Shown here piece by piece: positions 1-8,032 of a DNA stretch of 64,000 nt. Source of the stretch: Lewinellaceae bacterium. GTDB lineage: Bacteria > Bacteroidota > Bacteroidia > Chitinophagales > Saprospiraceae. The notes under the pieces were generated by a model. The model searched no databases. It had not been told where the DNA came from and worked only from the letters and a program-made list of their open reading frames with translations. The stretch's first letter is position 1; every line of letters begins with the position of its first letter. The position numbers and the translations under genes are program-made. The stretch is from NCBI GenBank assembly GCA_020636195.1, contig JACJYH010000001.1, positions 372,001 to 436,000 of the forward strand, in the 5' to 3' direction.

Positions 1-545
1 GCTATATCAGCCCAACCACGGCGCAACATGTAGCAGATCAATTAGGCAGTAAGATATCTTATATTTTAGATGGTGGTGCATGCGAGGTAGGATTAGAAAG
101 CACTATCATTGGGGTGAATAATAACGGAAGTTTACAAGTTTTAAGAAAAGGTGGCCTCACTCTTGAACATATAGAAGAACTCACCGGTAAAAAACTCACT
201 ATCAATGACCATAGCTCTTCAAATCCTCAAGCTCCAGGTATGTTGAGTAGCCATTATGCGCCAAGAGTACCTTTATATTTATGTAATTTAAGGGAGAAGA
301 TAGGCTCTGTTGATCCGGAACGTACGGGAGTAATTTCTTTTTCTGATCGTTTTCCTAGTATTTCACCTAATCATTTTGTCACTTTATCGGAGAGTGGCGA
401 TTTTGGGGAGGCTGCAAGAAATTTATTTTCCGGGATGAGACATCTTGATAACTGTGATATAGATCTCATTTTGGCTGAGTTGGTTCCAAATGTAAATTTA
501 GGATTGGCAATCAATGACAGATTGAGAAGAGCTGCGACACATTAA
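1..545 (+). CDS. L-threonylcarbamoyladenylate synthase (Sua5/YrdC), 3' part
   Basis: The gene enters from the left edge; the frame is open from base 3 and the 5' end is missing. Sua5/YrdC enzymes make threonylcarbamoyl-AMP from threonine, bicarbonate and ATP for the t6A37 modification of tRNAs. Visible YrdC-domain motifs are SPTTAQHVADQLG and, about 20 codons later, GLESTIIG, followed by an APGMLSSHYAP segment. That segment is the linker that opens the extra C-terminal domain of the long Sua5 form, so this is the Sua5 type rather than the short TsaC type. The first in-frame start codon (GTG at 114) lies inside the conserved motif and is not the true start. The next gene begins 22 bases downstream on the same strand. 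Confidence 0.93.
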   Translation, partial: YISPTTAQHVADQLGSKISYILDGGACEVGLESTIIGVNNNGSLQVLRKGGLTLEHIEELTGKKLTINDHSSSNPQAPGMLSSHYAPRVPLYLCNLREKIGSVDPERTGVISFSDRFPSISPNHFVTLSESGDFGEAARNLFSGMRHLDNCDIDLILAELVPNVNLGLAINDRLRRAATH

Positions 546-567
546 CTGACACCATTATTTATTTATC

Positions 568-963
568 ATGCATAGAATTTTATTACTTTTTGTTTCTATT
601 TTCATTGGCTTTAATTCTTGTTCAAAAACTGAAGATATCGGAAGCCTCGAGAATATTCAATCTTTGGATGAATTTAAAGGAATTATTTCATCTGGAGTAT
701 CGCTGATTTTTTTTCATGCTTCTTGGTGTCCCAATTGTCAAGAACAAAGACCAGCCATTGAAGCATTAACAAAGAGAGATGACCTGAAAGCAGCAAAAAT
801 ATATCAGGTGGATTATGAAGAAATAAAAGAAGTTGTCAATGAATACAACATCATAGGTTTTCCAACCATCGTTTTCTACAAAAATAATGTTGAGGTAAAA
901 AGATTTGAATCAAAGGGACATAGTGAAGAGGAGTTAGCAAACATCTTAAAAGGACTATTGTAG
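568..963 (+). CDS. Thioredoxin-like lipoprotein
   Basis: A 131-residue protein. A hydrophobic leader ends in a lipobox-like FNSC with the acylated Cys at residue 18, so it is probably anchored to a membrane on the periplasmic side. A thioredoxin fold follows, with the redox motif WCPNC at residues 53-57 and a cis-proline segment GFPTIVFY near residue 98. CPNC differs from the CGPC of cytosolic thioredoxin, which suggests a periplasmic disulfide or reductase role; the substrate cannot be told from sequence. Its stop codon overlaps the 3' end of the opposite-strand glycosyltransferase by 9 bp. Confidence 0.85.
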   Translation: MHRILLLFVSIFIGFNSCSKTEDIGSLENIQSLDEFKGIISSGVSLIFFHASWCPNCQEQRPAIEALTKRDDLKAAKIYQVDYEEIKEVVNEYNIIGFPTIVFYKNNVEVKRFESKGHSEEELANILKGLL

Positions 964-1971
964 CTGAGATTTTATCAGTTGTATAAGTGACGTCTTGATT
1001 TCGGACTGATCCAAAGTAAAGTATTTTTCACCATCTGCAGTGATTTTGGCAAGGTATTCTTGTTCAGTTTGTCCGGGAGTAGGCACAAAAATTGCTTTCA
1101 AATCCAAATCATAGATATCCATGAGAGTACTGTATCCGGATCGCGATATTAAGACTTTTGCGCTATTCAAAAATGCATTCATTCTATCGGTTTCTACAAT
1201 ATCATATACTTGAACATTTTCTTGTACACTATGTGTAAAAGGTTTTGAAGTACTTCTTACTAATACTATTCGAAAGTTATCAATATCAGATAATGAATTC
1301 AAAAGAATAGACTCAAACAGACTTCTCTGGGGTTCAATACCGGATAAGACAATAAGTATGTCTATGTTTTTAGGTAAATTTTTTTGCACAATCCTAGTCA
1401 ATGGACCAATAAATTTTACGGGAATTTTAAAACCATCGACTACACTTAAATTTCCGGATATTGCATGAGTTTCAGTATCTGGTATCCAAAGCTTATTGAA
1501 TTTATGAATGACATATTTATGTATCGTTATCGCAATTTTACTTATAAAATTGTTGCTGTGCAGAATATTGATTTGATGTGATATATAAATGTTGATCGCA
1601 CGCTTTGCTCTAAATCCAAATCTATTGTCAGAAATAACCACGCTTGCCTTACTTCTTTCAGTTATTTTATACGCAGAGATCCTATCTAATCCATAATTTA
1701 TCATCAAGGAAGGAATATTGATGATCATATTGAAAATGACACTTTTGCTTCCATAGTATAATGGTAGTCTTCTCAGTTGTATCACTTCAGGATTTTCTAA
1801 TGCAAGTAATGCATATGATTTTCCATCAGCGACAATGATGACTTTTTCTGCCTTTTCTTTCAATAGTTTAATTAAAGGAATACATCTGCTGGCATGTCCC
1901 ATTCCCCAATTCAAAGGAGAAATGACCACAATATCATCTTCGTTTATATCATCAATGATATTTCGTATCAT
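955..1971 (-). CDS. GT28/MurG-like glycosyltransferase
   Basis: A 338-residue GT-B-type glycosyltransferase. The N-terminus has the glycine-rich LNWGMGHASRCIPLI, in the position where MurG-like enzymes bind the acceptor. The C-terminal half carries SRSGYSTLMDI and PTPGQTEQEYLA, matching the nucleotide-sugar-binding end of GT28 enzymes (MurG ends similarly with a GQ-E-A pattern). No membrane segment stands out, so it is probably cytosolic or peripheral, building a cell-surface glycan or glycolipid. True murG genes sit in the mur/fts cluster, which is absent here, so this is more likely a UDP-GlcNAc:LPS-type paralogue. It overlaps the upstream MazG-like gene by 4 bp (ATGA), which points to translational coupling. 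Confidence 0.78.
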   Translation of the reverse strand: MIRNIIDDINEDDIVVISPLNWGMGHASRCIPLIKLLKEKAEKVIIVADGKSYALLALENPEVIQLRRLPLYYGSKSVIFNMIINIPSLMINYGLDRISAYKITERSKASVVISDNRFGFRAKRAINIYISHQINILHSNNFISKIAITIHKYVIHKFNKLWIPDTETHAISGNLSVVDGFKIPVKFIGPLTRIVQKNLPKNIDILIVLSGIEPQRSLFESILLNSLSDIDNFRIVLVRSTSKPFTHSVQENVQVYDIVETDRMNAFLNSAKVLISRSGYSTLMDIYDLDLKAIFVPTPGQTEQEYLAKITADGEKYFTLDQSEIKTSLIQLIKSQLQ

Positions 1972-2306
1972 TTCAACTTATCATTTCTGATATGTCTATA
2001 TTGATCTCTTTTTGTCTTTTTTCCAATATTCTTTTGTAAGGCAGTTTCCAAATCTATACCTGTTTGATTTGCTAGACAAGTCACTACCCAGATCACATCT
2101 GCCAGCTCATCTGAAAGCATTTCTCTTTTTTGTTCTTCTGCAACTGCTTCTTTAAATGACTGTTCTCCATATATTCGACTGATCAATCTAGCCACTTCAC
2201 CTACTTCTTCCACAAGTATTGCCATGTTGGTGAGTTCAGAAAAATATCTTACTCCATAGTTTTTGATCCATTCATCTACTGTATTTTGATATGTGGAAAT
2301 TTTCAT
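1968..2306 (-). CDS. MazG-like nucleotide pyrophosphohydrolase
   Basis: A 112-residue all-alpha NTP pyrophosphatase of the MazG/iMazG group, which hydrolyses non-canonical or surplus NTPs to NMP and pyrophosphate. The metal-binding signatures are EEVGEVARL and, about 30 residues later, DELADVIWVV; a basic GKKTKRDQYR tail follows. The ATG at 2306 is chosen over an upstream in-frame Met at 2366, because the longer form would run 20 residues into the end of dtd and those residues look unrelated to the family. With this start the gene begins 1 base after the dtd stop codon. Together with dtd it fits a small quality-control operon. Confidence 0.85.
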   Translation of the reverse strand: MKISTYQNTVDEWIKNYGVRYFSELTNMAILVEEVGEVARLISRIYGEQSFKEAVAEEQKREMLSDELADVIWVVTCLANQTGIDLETALQKNIGKKTKRDQYRHIRNDKLK

Positions 2307-2307
2307 A

Positions 2308-2763
2308 TTATTCTCTATTTTTTGAATCAATGATAATGGTAACAGGTCCATCATTAATGAGAGCAACTTTCATATCTGCTCCAAAGATACCACAGCTTAC
2401 TTTCTCCTTTGTCAATGACAAAGTAGCCTGATGAATAAACTCTTCATACAATGGGATGGCGATATCAGGTTTTGCTGATTTTATAAATGAAGGTCTGTTC
2501 CCTTTTTTTGTGGAGGCAAATAATGTAAACTGGCTTATAATTAATACTTCTCCATCAATATCCAATACTGACAAATTCATTTTATCTTCAGAATCACTGA
2601 AAATCCTCATCTGAACTATTTTTTGAGATAACCATTGGACATCTGATATGTCATCATTTTCTTCTACTCCCAATAATACCAATAATCCTTGATTAATAGA
2701 AGTAGTAATGACACCATTGATCTCTACAGAAGCATTTTTTACCCTTTGAACTACGGCTCTCAT
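2308..2763 (-). CDS. dtd: D-aminoacyl-tRNA deacylase
   Basis: A 151-residue protein of normal Dtd length. It removes D-amino acids (and glycine mischarged on tRNA-Ala) from tRNAs in the cytosol. The start MRAVVQRVKNASV is typical. The central catalytic motif SQFTLFAS and the C-terminal NDGPVT, which carries the cross-subunit Gly-cisPro signature, are both present, so the enzyme should be active. It is the first gene of a leftward operon with the MazG-like and glycosyltransferase genes. Its start faces the AT-rich gap proposed here as a replication-origin candidate. Confidence 0.96.
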   Translation of the reverse strand: MRAVVQRVKNASVEINGVITTSINQGLLVLLGVEENDDISDVQWLSQKIVQMRIFSDSEDKMNLSVLDIDGEVLIISQFTLFASTKKGNRPSFIKSAKPDIAIPLYEEFIHQATLSLTKEKVSCGIFGADMKVALINDGPVTIIIDSKNRE

Positions 2764-3249
2764 GAGTTATAAACATTATTTAAAAATATCATACAAATGT
2801 ACCTGAATTATCCTACTTTACAAATATTGTTATCCACACAAAAATTTTGGATAACTTTTTAAAACATATACTTACTGCACATTCCCGATAAACTTTATAT
2901 AATAATGATTGTAAAAAAAGGTTTATACCTATTTTATTAAAACATATACACAACTTTACATACATTGTTATCATCCAAAATTATCCACAATTTCCTAAAA
3001 AGTAAGCACTGTGGAAATGTGGAAAACTGAATGTTAAAATTGACATTCAATGGATTATTTTGGTAATAAAATTGATTGCAAATGTTGATATTTTGTTTTC
3101 CAATAAGTTATGCACAAATCCACAGCCTTAATATTAATAGTATGAAAAGTAAAATATAAAATACTTATTTATATTTATTAGTTGGGAGAATCTTGAGACG
3201 AATTTTTTTCCAAAAAAATTATCCTTAATTTTGCTTTAAATTTTATGAG
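2764..3249. other. AT-rich intergenic region with DnaA-box cluster; candidate oriC
   Basis: This 486-bp gap separates divergent dtd and ctaA and holds no convincing gene. It has perfect TTATCCACA boxes at 2830-2838 and 2981-2989, and TTATGCACA at 3108-3116 (fits TTATNCACA). On the opposite strand it has ATTTCCACA at 3010-3018 and TTTTCCACA at 3018-3026, which share one base. An 11-bp direct repeat AAAACATATAC occurs at 2861-2871 and 2939-2949, and the stretch around 2880-2965 is almost pure A+T, as a DNA unwinding element would be. Box clustering plus nearby parS sites suggests an origin or origin-proximal DnaA-binding locus. No dnaA gene is in the window, and the polarity of strongly expressed genes to the right does not support the idea. 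Confidence 0.5.
3226..3233 (+). promoter_or_regulatory. Candidate -7 element (TAnnTTTG) for ctaA
   Basis: TAATTTTG matches the Bacteroidota -7 consensus and lies 16 bases before the ctaA start codon. No TTG-type -33 element is seen at the usual distance, so the assignment is tentative. Confidence 0.35.
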
Positions 3250-4281
3250 ATGTCCCCAATTGAAAAATATAGCAAGGCAGTAAAAATATGGTTGTGGATA
3301 GGTGTTTTCATGGTCGTTATTCAGCTATTGATTGGTGCAGTAACTAGGCTGACTGAAGCAGGATTATCAATCACAAAGTGGGATGTCGTAAGTGGCGTTG
3401 TACCACCTCTTTCTCATGATGATTGGAATAAAGCATTTGAATTATATCAAGAAACTCCGCAATACAAGCAAATCAATGAAGGTATGACTTTATCTGATTT
3501 TAAATTTATTTTCTTTTGGGAATATATCCATAGATTGTGGGCAAGATTCATGGGTTTTGTTTTTGTGATACCATTTATTTATTTTATTTTAAAAAACCAA
3601 ATTGATAAAAGACTATTACGAAAACTAGGGATTGTTATTTTATTTGCATGTTTGGCAGCAGTATTTGGGTGGATAATGGTAGCAAGTGGACTTGTGGATA
3701 GACCTTGGGTGAATGCATATAAACTTTCGCTACATCTTATTTTAGGATTTTTAGTTTTTGCATCATTGATAAAAGTGGTTTTCTACGTTTATAATTGTAA
3801 TCGGAAAGAGATTTTTCCTACATTAAAACCATTCCTAAAAGTATTTATTGCAGTATTGATAGTACAAGTTTTTCTCGGAGGTATGATGTCCGGTATGAAG
3901 GCAGCTGTCGTGTATCCTACTTGGCCTAAAATGGCTGGAGAATGGTTTCCTTCCATCTTAATTGATTATAGTCAGTGGAAATGGAGTAATTTTGTTTGGT
4001 ACGATAAGAATACTTTTATGTATGCTTTGGTACAATTTTCTCACAGGGTGAGCGGTTATGTGCTACTTCTTATTGGATTAATTTTAGGGGCAAAATGGAT
4101 TAAGTCCGGTGATTTTACAGCAGGCTTGGTGATCATTTTATTACTGGCTTTACAAGTACTTTTTGGGATTATAACGTTAGTAAATTCATTGGGAGAAGTG
4201 CCTGTTTTATTAGGCAGTATTCATCAGTTTATTGCGATCATGATTGTGGGATTCACGACATGGATGCACAGCAAAGTATAG
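3250..4281 (+). CDS. ctaA: Heme A synthase, COX15/CtaA family
   Basis: A 343-residue, about eight-pass inner-membrane protein that oxidises heme O to heme A for aa3-type cytochrome oxidases. Family features are the first helix followed by GAVTRLTEAGLSITKWDVV, then the heme-ligating histidines in WEYIHRLWAR, LSLHLILGF, FSHRVSGYVLL and SIHQFIAIMI, arranged as two pseudo-symmetric four-helix bundles. Length and histidine pattern fit the Bacteroidota and mitochondrial COX15 type. Partners such as ctaB or the oxidase subunits are not in the window. It indicates aerobic respiration with an a-type oxidase. Confidence 0.95.
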   Translation: MSPIEKYSKAVKIWLWIGVFMVVIQLLIGAVTRLTEAGLSITKWDVVSGVVPPLSHDDWNKAFELYQETPQYKQINEGMTLSDFKFIFFWEYIHRLWARFMGFVFVIPFIYFILKNQIDKRLLRKLGIVILFACLAAVFGWIMVASGLVDRPWVNAYKLSLHLILGFLVFASLIKVVFYVYNCNRKEIFPTLKPFLKVFIAVLIVQVFLGGMMSGMKAAVVYPTWPKMAGEWFPSILIDYSQWKWSNFVWYDKNTFMYALVQFSHRVSGYVLLLIGLILGAKWIKSGDFTAGLVIILLLALQVLFGIITLVNSLGEVPVLLGSIHQFIAIMIVGFTTWMHSKV

Positions 4282-4365
4282 TTTATCATTTTAAATGAAT
4301 TGTGTTTATTATATTTGCTCAAATTTTAATCAGAATTTTATTCACCCAAGGTATAGAAAAAGCCA

Positions 4366-5178
4366 ATGGAAGCATATAAAATCATACAGGAGAGGGAATT
4401 TAGGTATATAGAGTCTAGCCCTAATGAAGGCAAAACGCTAGTATTGCTTCATGGATTGATGGGTGCCTTAAGTAATTTTGAAGGTATCATTAAGTCATTT
4501 GGTGAGAAATATAATGTGGTCGTTCCAATACTTCCATTGTTTGAAATATCCTTGAGACAAATATCTGTAAATAAATTAGTCCATTATTTAAAAGATTTTT
4601 TAGAGTTTAAACAACTTAAATCTGTGCATCTTTTGGGCAATTCATTGGGAGGTCATATTGCGCAGATATACACCATAGAGAATCCTGAGAAGGTAAAAAG
4701 CATGATACTCACAGGAAGTAGTGGATTATTCGAAAGTGCTATGGGCAATACTTTTCCAAAAAGGGGAAATAAAGATTATATTAGAAAGAAGACAGAAAGT
4801 GTTTTTTATGATCCTGCTGTAGCGACAGACGAATTGGTAGATGAAGTTTTCGGGATAGTGACTGATTTGAAAAAGGCTATGAATGTTGTTGCTATCGCTA
4901 AGAGTGCTGTGAGACACAATCTTGAAGATAAACTACACAAAATTCTAACACCTACATTACTAGTTTGGGGCATTCAAGATGAGGTTACACCGCTTTGGGT
5001 TGGAGAGAAGTTTCATGAGATGTTAGCGAATTCAGAATTAGTCAAACTGGATAAATGTGGCCATGCTCCTATGATGGAGCGACCTGATGTTTTCAATACC
5101 GTTTTGGAATCTTTTATGGATAGGGTAGAGAATGAAAAATTCGAAGGGAAAGCTTCTTCTGTGCAGATTATTTCATAA
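4366..5178 (+). CDS. Alpha/beta-fold hydrolase
   Basis: A 270-residue cytosolic alpha/beta hydrolase without signal peptide. The oxyanion-side motif LLHGLMG is near residue 28, the nucleophile elbow GNSLGG places Ser at residue 93, the acid is in WGIQDEVTP and the histidine in CGHAPMMERP near the C-terminus, giving a complete catalytic triad. The layout resembles the MhpC/BioH/haloperoxidase-like group of esterases and C-C hydrolases, but the substrate cannot be read from sequence. A strong intrinsic terminator starts directly after its stop codon, so it ends its transcription unit, probably as a second gene after ctaA. Confidence 0.82.
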   Translation: MEAYKIIQEREFRYIESSPNEGKTLVLLHGLMGALSNFEGIIKSFGEKYNVVVPILPLFEISLRQISVNKLVHYLKDFLEFKQLKSVHLLGNSLGGHIAQIYTIENPEKVKSMILTGSSGLFESAMGNTFPKRGNKDYIRKKTESVFYDPAVATDELVDEVFGIVTDLKKAMNVVAIAKSAVRHNLEDKLHKILTPTLLVWGIQDEVTPLWVGEKFHEMLANSELVKLDKCGHAPMMERPDVFNTVLESFMDRVENEKFEGKASSVQIIS

Positions 5179-5210
5179 AAAAAGGGCGGCGAAGAATCAC
5201 CGACCTTTTT
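5179..5210 (+). terminator. Rho-independent terminator after the hydrolase gene
   Basis: An A-tract followed by GG and CGG pairs with CCG, CC and a T-tract (AAAAAGG...CCTTTTT with an inner CGG/CCG), closing a loop of about 10 bases. It immediately follows the stop codon of the hydrolase gene and separates it from the leftward gene downstream. Confidence 0.75.
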
Positions 5211-5294
5211 GCTAATTTATTTATCAGTACAAAGATATAGGTGTTTCGTTAATTTTACCATATATTTTTATTTTTTTTTATAAATAATTTTCGA

Positions 5295-5310
5295 TGTTTC
5301 ACGTGGAACA
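5295..5310. promoter_or_regulatory. parS centromere-like site (ParB/Spo0J binding), copy 1
   Basis: TGTTTCACGTGGAACA is the exact reverse complement of the canonical 16-bp parS sequence TGTTCCACGTGAAACA recognised by chromosomal ParB. It abuts the stop codon of the leftward secreted-protein gene (5311). A second perfect copy lies at 9418-9433. parB is not in the window. Confidence 0.85.
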
Positions 5311-6738
5311 TTATTTGTTTTTCAAAATTTGAATCAATTCACTTTTATTGGTATCTGAGTTCAAAATGATGATTTCTTTTTTACCTCCTAAATAATATGA
5401 TAGCGCAATAGTAGCAGGAGGATTTCTTCCCATATCATCTGCATGCAAAAGGAGAAAGTTTTTACCATTGTCATTTAAATGTATTGTAAAGCTATATGGT
5501 TTCTCAGATATTTTAAATTTCTCAATAATCCAGTCGCCATTGAAACTTATAGACACGATATCGCCATCTATGAGTTTATGGTCATACATTTGAAAGGTGA
5601 CGATATTGGTATCTACCTTGATGACCCTATCAGCGATCACTACATTTCTTCCCTTCATGGATGTAGGAATATTTTCTACCAAAGGATCTGAAGACTCTAA
5701 ATAAGTGGTTTTTTGTAGTACTTTTGGATAGACGACTTTAAAATTATTCGGGATTTCTAAATATTTTATGGCGTCTTTATTTAGTTCTTGTACGATATAA
5801 TTAAAATATGGAAAATAACCGGGATTGTAGGTATCAATTTCTGAAAGAAATTCCCAATTGTAATAATAATAGTACCTATCTAATAGTTTGTAATCTTCAG
5901 GTAGTGACTCTCCATTTGTAAAGTCATTTAGTACTTTTAAAAATCCTTCAAAATTTATAATTATACTTTCTAGTAAAGTTTTTATATCACCTTTATACTC
6001 TTGTGCGGCATATTCTTTTAAAATTTGAATATTTGACTTAATTGTTTTTTTATAATTTTCAAAACTTGAGTCATTTTTTTGGCGAATATCCCTTGAAGCA
6101 TTTATTGTATTTAAGTATAGCGTTTCCATGGTAGAAATAAGACCATTCTCTGGTGAAAGTTGGTTTACTCTTAAGTAATTGACAGTTTTGAAAATAGCAC
6201 TATAATTATCGTAAAATTCTTCGATCATAGACACTGCTTCTTCCATTTTATCATATACCAAACTCATATTTTCCCTTTTGTTCAGATCAAGAGAGTCTAT
6301 TAAATTGCTTACTTCCCATCTCATCTTATCGAGTCTGGAAGTAATTTTATTTATCTCTTTTGCATATGGATATAGTTTTCCATGTATTTCATTGGGAAAT
6401 TTGTTTTGATGCTGTGAAATGGCTTCAAAATCTTCAACAGGTGTCGATTTTGCTGATATAAATGCTTTGTCATCAAATATATTTCCTGAGAAATAATAAT
6501 TTGTAAGTTCTTCATTGATTTGCTTGTCTGACAAATTCACATATTTGTTTATGGCTCTATTTTGAGAATCAAATAATCTTTGGACAATGTATAGACCGTG
6601 GATATTCTTATTGACATACTCCACATACATATTAACCACTTTTACTTGATCAGAGGTGAGTTGTGACTGAGAGTGTATTTGATTATAGCTAATAATGAAG
6701 CAGACAATAATGAATATGAGCTTCCGGAAGATATTCAT
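5311..6738 (-). CDS. Secreted protein of unknown function
   Basis: A 475-residue protein with a clear signal peptide (hydrophobic run at about residues 6-20, cleavage near SYNQIHSQ). The first 350 residues look largely helical and are rich in Lys, Asn, Glu and Tyr, with no motif I recognise. The last 90 residues form a beta-rich module with a DGDIVSISFNGDW segment, a LLLHADDMGRNPPAT segment and a final SDTNKSE segment. This DGD...N-PP-T...S-KS pattern recurs at the ends of many Bacteroidota secreted proteins, as I remember, so it may be a shared surface or export-associated module. It is monocistronic, running toward the parS site. Confidence 0.72.
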   Translation of the reverse strand: MNIFRKLIFIIVCFIISYNQIHSQSQLTSDQVKVVNMYVEYVNKNIHGLYIVQRLFDSQNRAINKYVNLSDKQINEELTNYYFSGNIFDDKAFISAKSTPVEDFEAISQHQNKFPNEIHGKLYPYAKEINKITSRLDKMRWEVSNLIDSLDLNKRENMSLVYDKMEEAVSMIEEFYDNYSAIFKTVNYLRVNQLSPENGLISTMETLYLNTINASRDIRQKNDSSFENYKKTIKSNIQILKEYAAQEYKGDIKTLLESIIINFEGFLKVLNDFTNGESLPEDYKLLDRYYYYYNWEFLSEIDTYNPGYFPYFNYIVQELNKDAIKYLEIPNNFKVVYPKVLQKTTYLESSDPLVENIPTSMKGRNVVIADRVIKVDTNIVTFQMYDHKLIDGDIVSISFNGDWIIEKFKISEKPYSFTIHLNDNGKNFLLLHADDMGRNPPATIALSYYLGGKKEIIILNSDTNKSELIQILKNK

Positions 6739-6839
6739 GGTATGATGTTGATAAATGTTAGAAACAAAGACGCTGTTTGGACTAAAATGATTAATAATTG
6801 TACCACATTAACCAAATATTATAGAATCTTACGTCCGAT

Positions 6840-7400
6840 TTATGCCTTTTTTACGTATTGGGTGAGGATGACGATATATTGATCATTGATCTTTCCTTCG
6901 ATATATTGTGGATTGGACATATCTAAATTTATTTTTTTAACCAGTGTTCCTTGCTTCGCAGTGAAATTAGCACCTTTTACATCAAGGTCTTTGATCAAAA
7001 TGACATTATCTCCTTGTGTCAGTAAGTTTCCATTAGAATCAACATGTCGAACTGCATCTTCAAGGCTTTCTGCCCATTCCTGAGTTGCTTCGTCAAAATA
7101 AACCATGCTCAATGGATCTTGGGCCCAAGCGTGACTTTCCAATGATTTAAGTATTCTATATGAGACCACTTGAACTGCAGGATGTGGTGACCAAATTGCC
7201 TCAGTCAAACATCTCCAATGCTCGGTATGGAGTGATGTTTCATCGTTAATGTATGTAAGACAATCAGGGCATAAACCTACTTGTTCATCCACATTTTCTC
7301 CGGTTTTTGGTGGTACGATGTACGTCTCTAAGGTTTCAGTTTTTGCTTGGCACAATTCACATTGCCCTTGACATCGGTCTAATAATTCTGTACTGATCAT
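6840..7400 (-). CDS. PhnA-family protein
   Basis: A 186-residue protein of the PhnA/YjdM type. The N-terminus has two CxxC pairs (CQGQCELC near residue 10, LCPDC near residue 43) that would form a zinc ribbon. The C-terminal part contains the PhnA domain core DSNGNLLTQGDNVILIKDL and VKGANFTAKQGTLVKKI, an SH3-like barrel. Despite its historical link with alkylphosphonate use, the family has no proven phosphonate role in most bacteria, and there is no phn cluster here. It is the last gene of the prfC operon and overlaps tmk by 4 bp. Confidence 0.85.
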   Translation of the reverse strand: MISTELLDRCQGQCELCQAKTETLETYIVPPKTGENVDEQVGLCPDCLTYINDETSLHTEHWRCLTEAIWSPHPAVQVVSYRILKSLESHAWAQDPLSMVYFDEATQEWAESLEDAVRHVDSNGNLLTQGDNVILIKDLDVKGANFTAKQGTLVKKINLDMSNPQYIEGKINDQYIVILTQYVKKA

Positions 7401-8032
7401 GATGAAATGATAGATTTTATATGATTTAATATGGTGTCAAATACGGATTCCTTTGAAGCTGTGCCGTCCACCACTACTATGTTTTCTGTATCTTTGAAAT
7501 CCACAACGATGTGCTGATAAAGATGGTAAACAGCTTGAAGATTTTCTAAAGTCTCATAGAGTTCTTTCTGATCATTTCTATGGTGAATCCTCTGCATGCT
7601 CTCATCCGGCGATATATCAATGAAAATATGCATATCAGGTTTCAGAGTTTGCATAGCTACGGTGTTTAGTTGCAATACCCATTTATATGGAACATGGACA
7701 CTATGGTACGCCAATGAAGACAAATAATATCTGTCACATAGGATTATGTATCCTTTATCTAGGAGATGCAACATACCATATTCGCTATGAAAGATGTGAT
7801 CCAGTCTATCTGCAGCAAAAAGTGTGGCAATCACATGCTGATCACCTTCAAGTTTACCTGAAAAAATCTGACGGATTGTTTTTCCTATTGGGTTTGTTGT
7901 TGGTTCAGCTGTGGTTATGACTTTGAATCCATCATGTTCTAATTGATGGGCAATATTCTTGATTTGTGTGGATTTTCCGCTTCCATCAATGCCTTCAAAA
8001 ACAATCAATTTACCTTTTCTATTCTGCATCAT
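7397..8032 (-). CDS. tmk: Thymidylate kinase
   Basis: A 211-residue dTMP kinase that phosphorylates dTMP to dTDP for DNA synthesis. It has the P-loop GIDGSGKST near residue 14, the DRYYLSSLAYH motif with the substrate-binding DR pair at mid-protein, and a LID region with RIHHRNDQKE. Two consecutive Met codons (8032 and 8029) are possible starts; either overlaps the queG stop slightly. The downstream PhnA-like gene overlaps its stop by ATGA, so the two should be co-translated. Confidence 0.95.
   Translation of the reverse strand: MMQNRKGKLIVFEGIDGSGKSTQIKNIAHQLEHDGFKVITTAEPTTNPIGKTIRQIFSGKLEGDQHVIATLFAADRLDHIFHSEYGMLHLLDKGYIILCDRYYLSSLAYHSVHVPYKWVLQLNTVAMQTLKPDMHIFIDISPDESMQRIHHRNDQKELYETLENLQAVYHLYQHIVVDFKDTENIVVVDGTASKESVFDTILNHIKSIISS

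Noticed and set aside
955..1971. Calling the glycosyltransferase MurG
   Set aside because: Motifs are GT28-like but the context (dtd, MazG-like) is wrong and the N-terminal loop differs from MurG.
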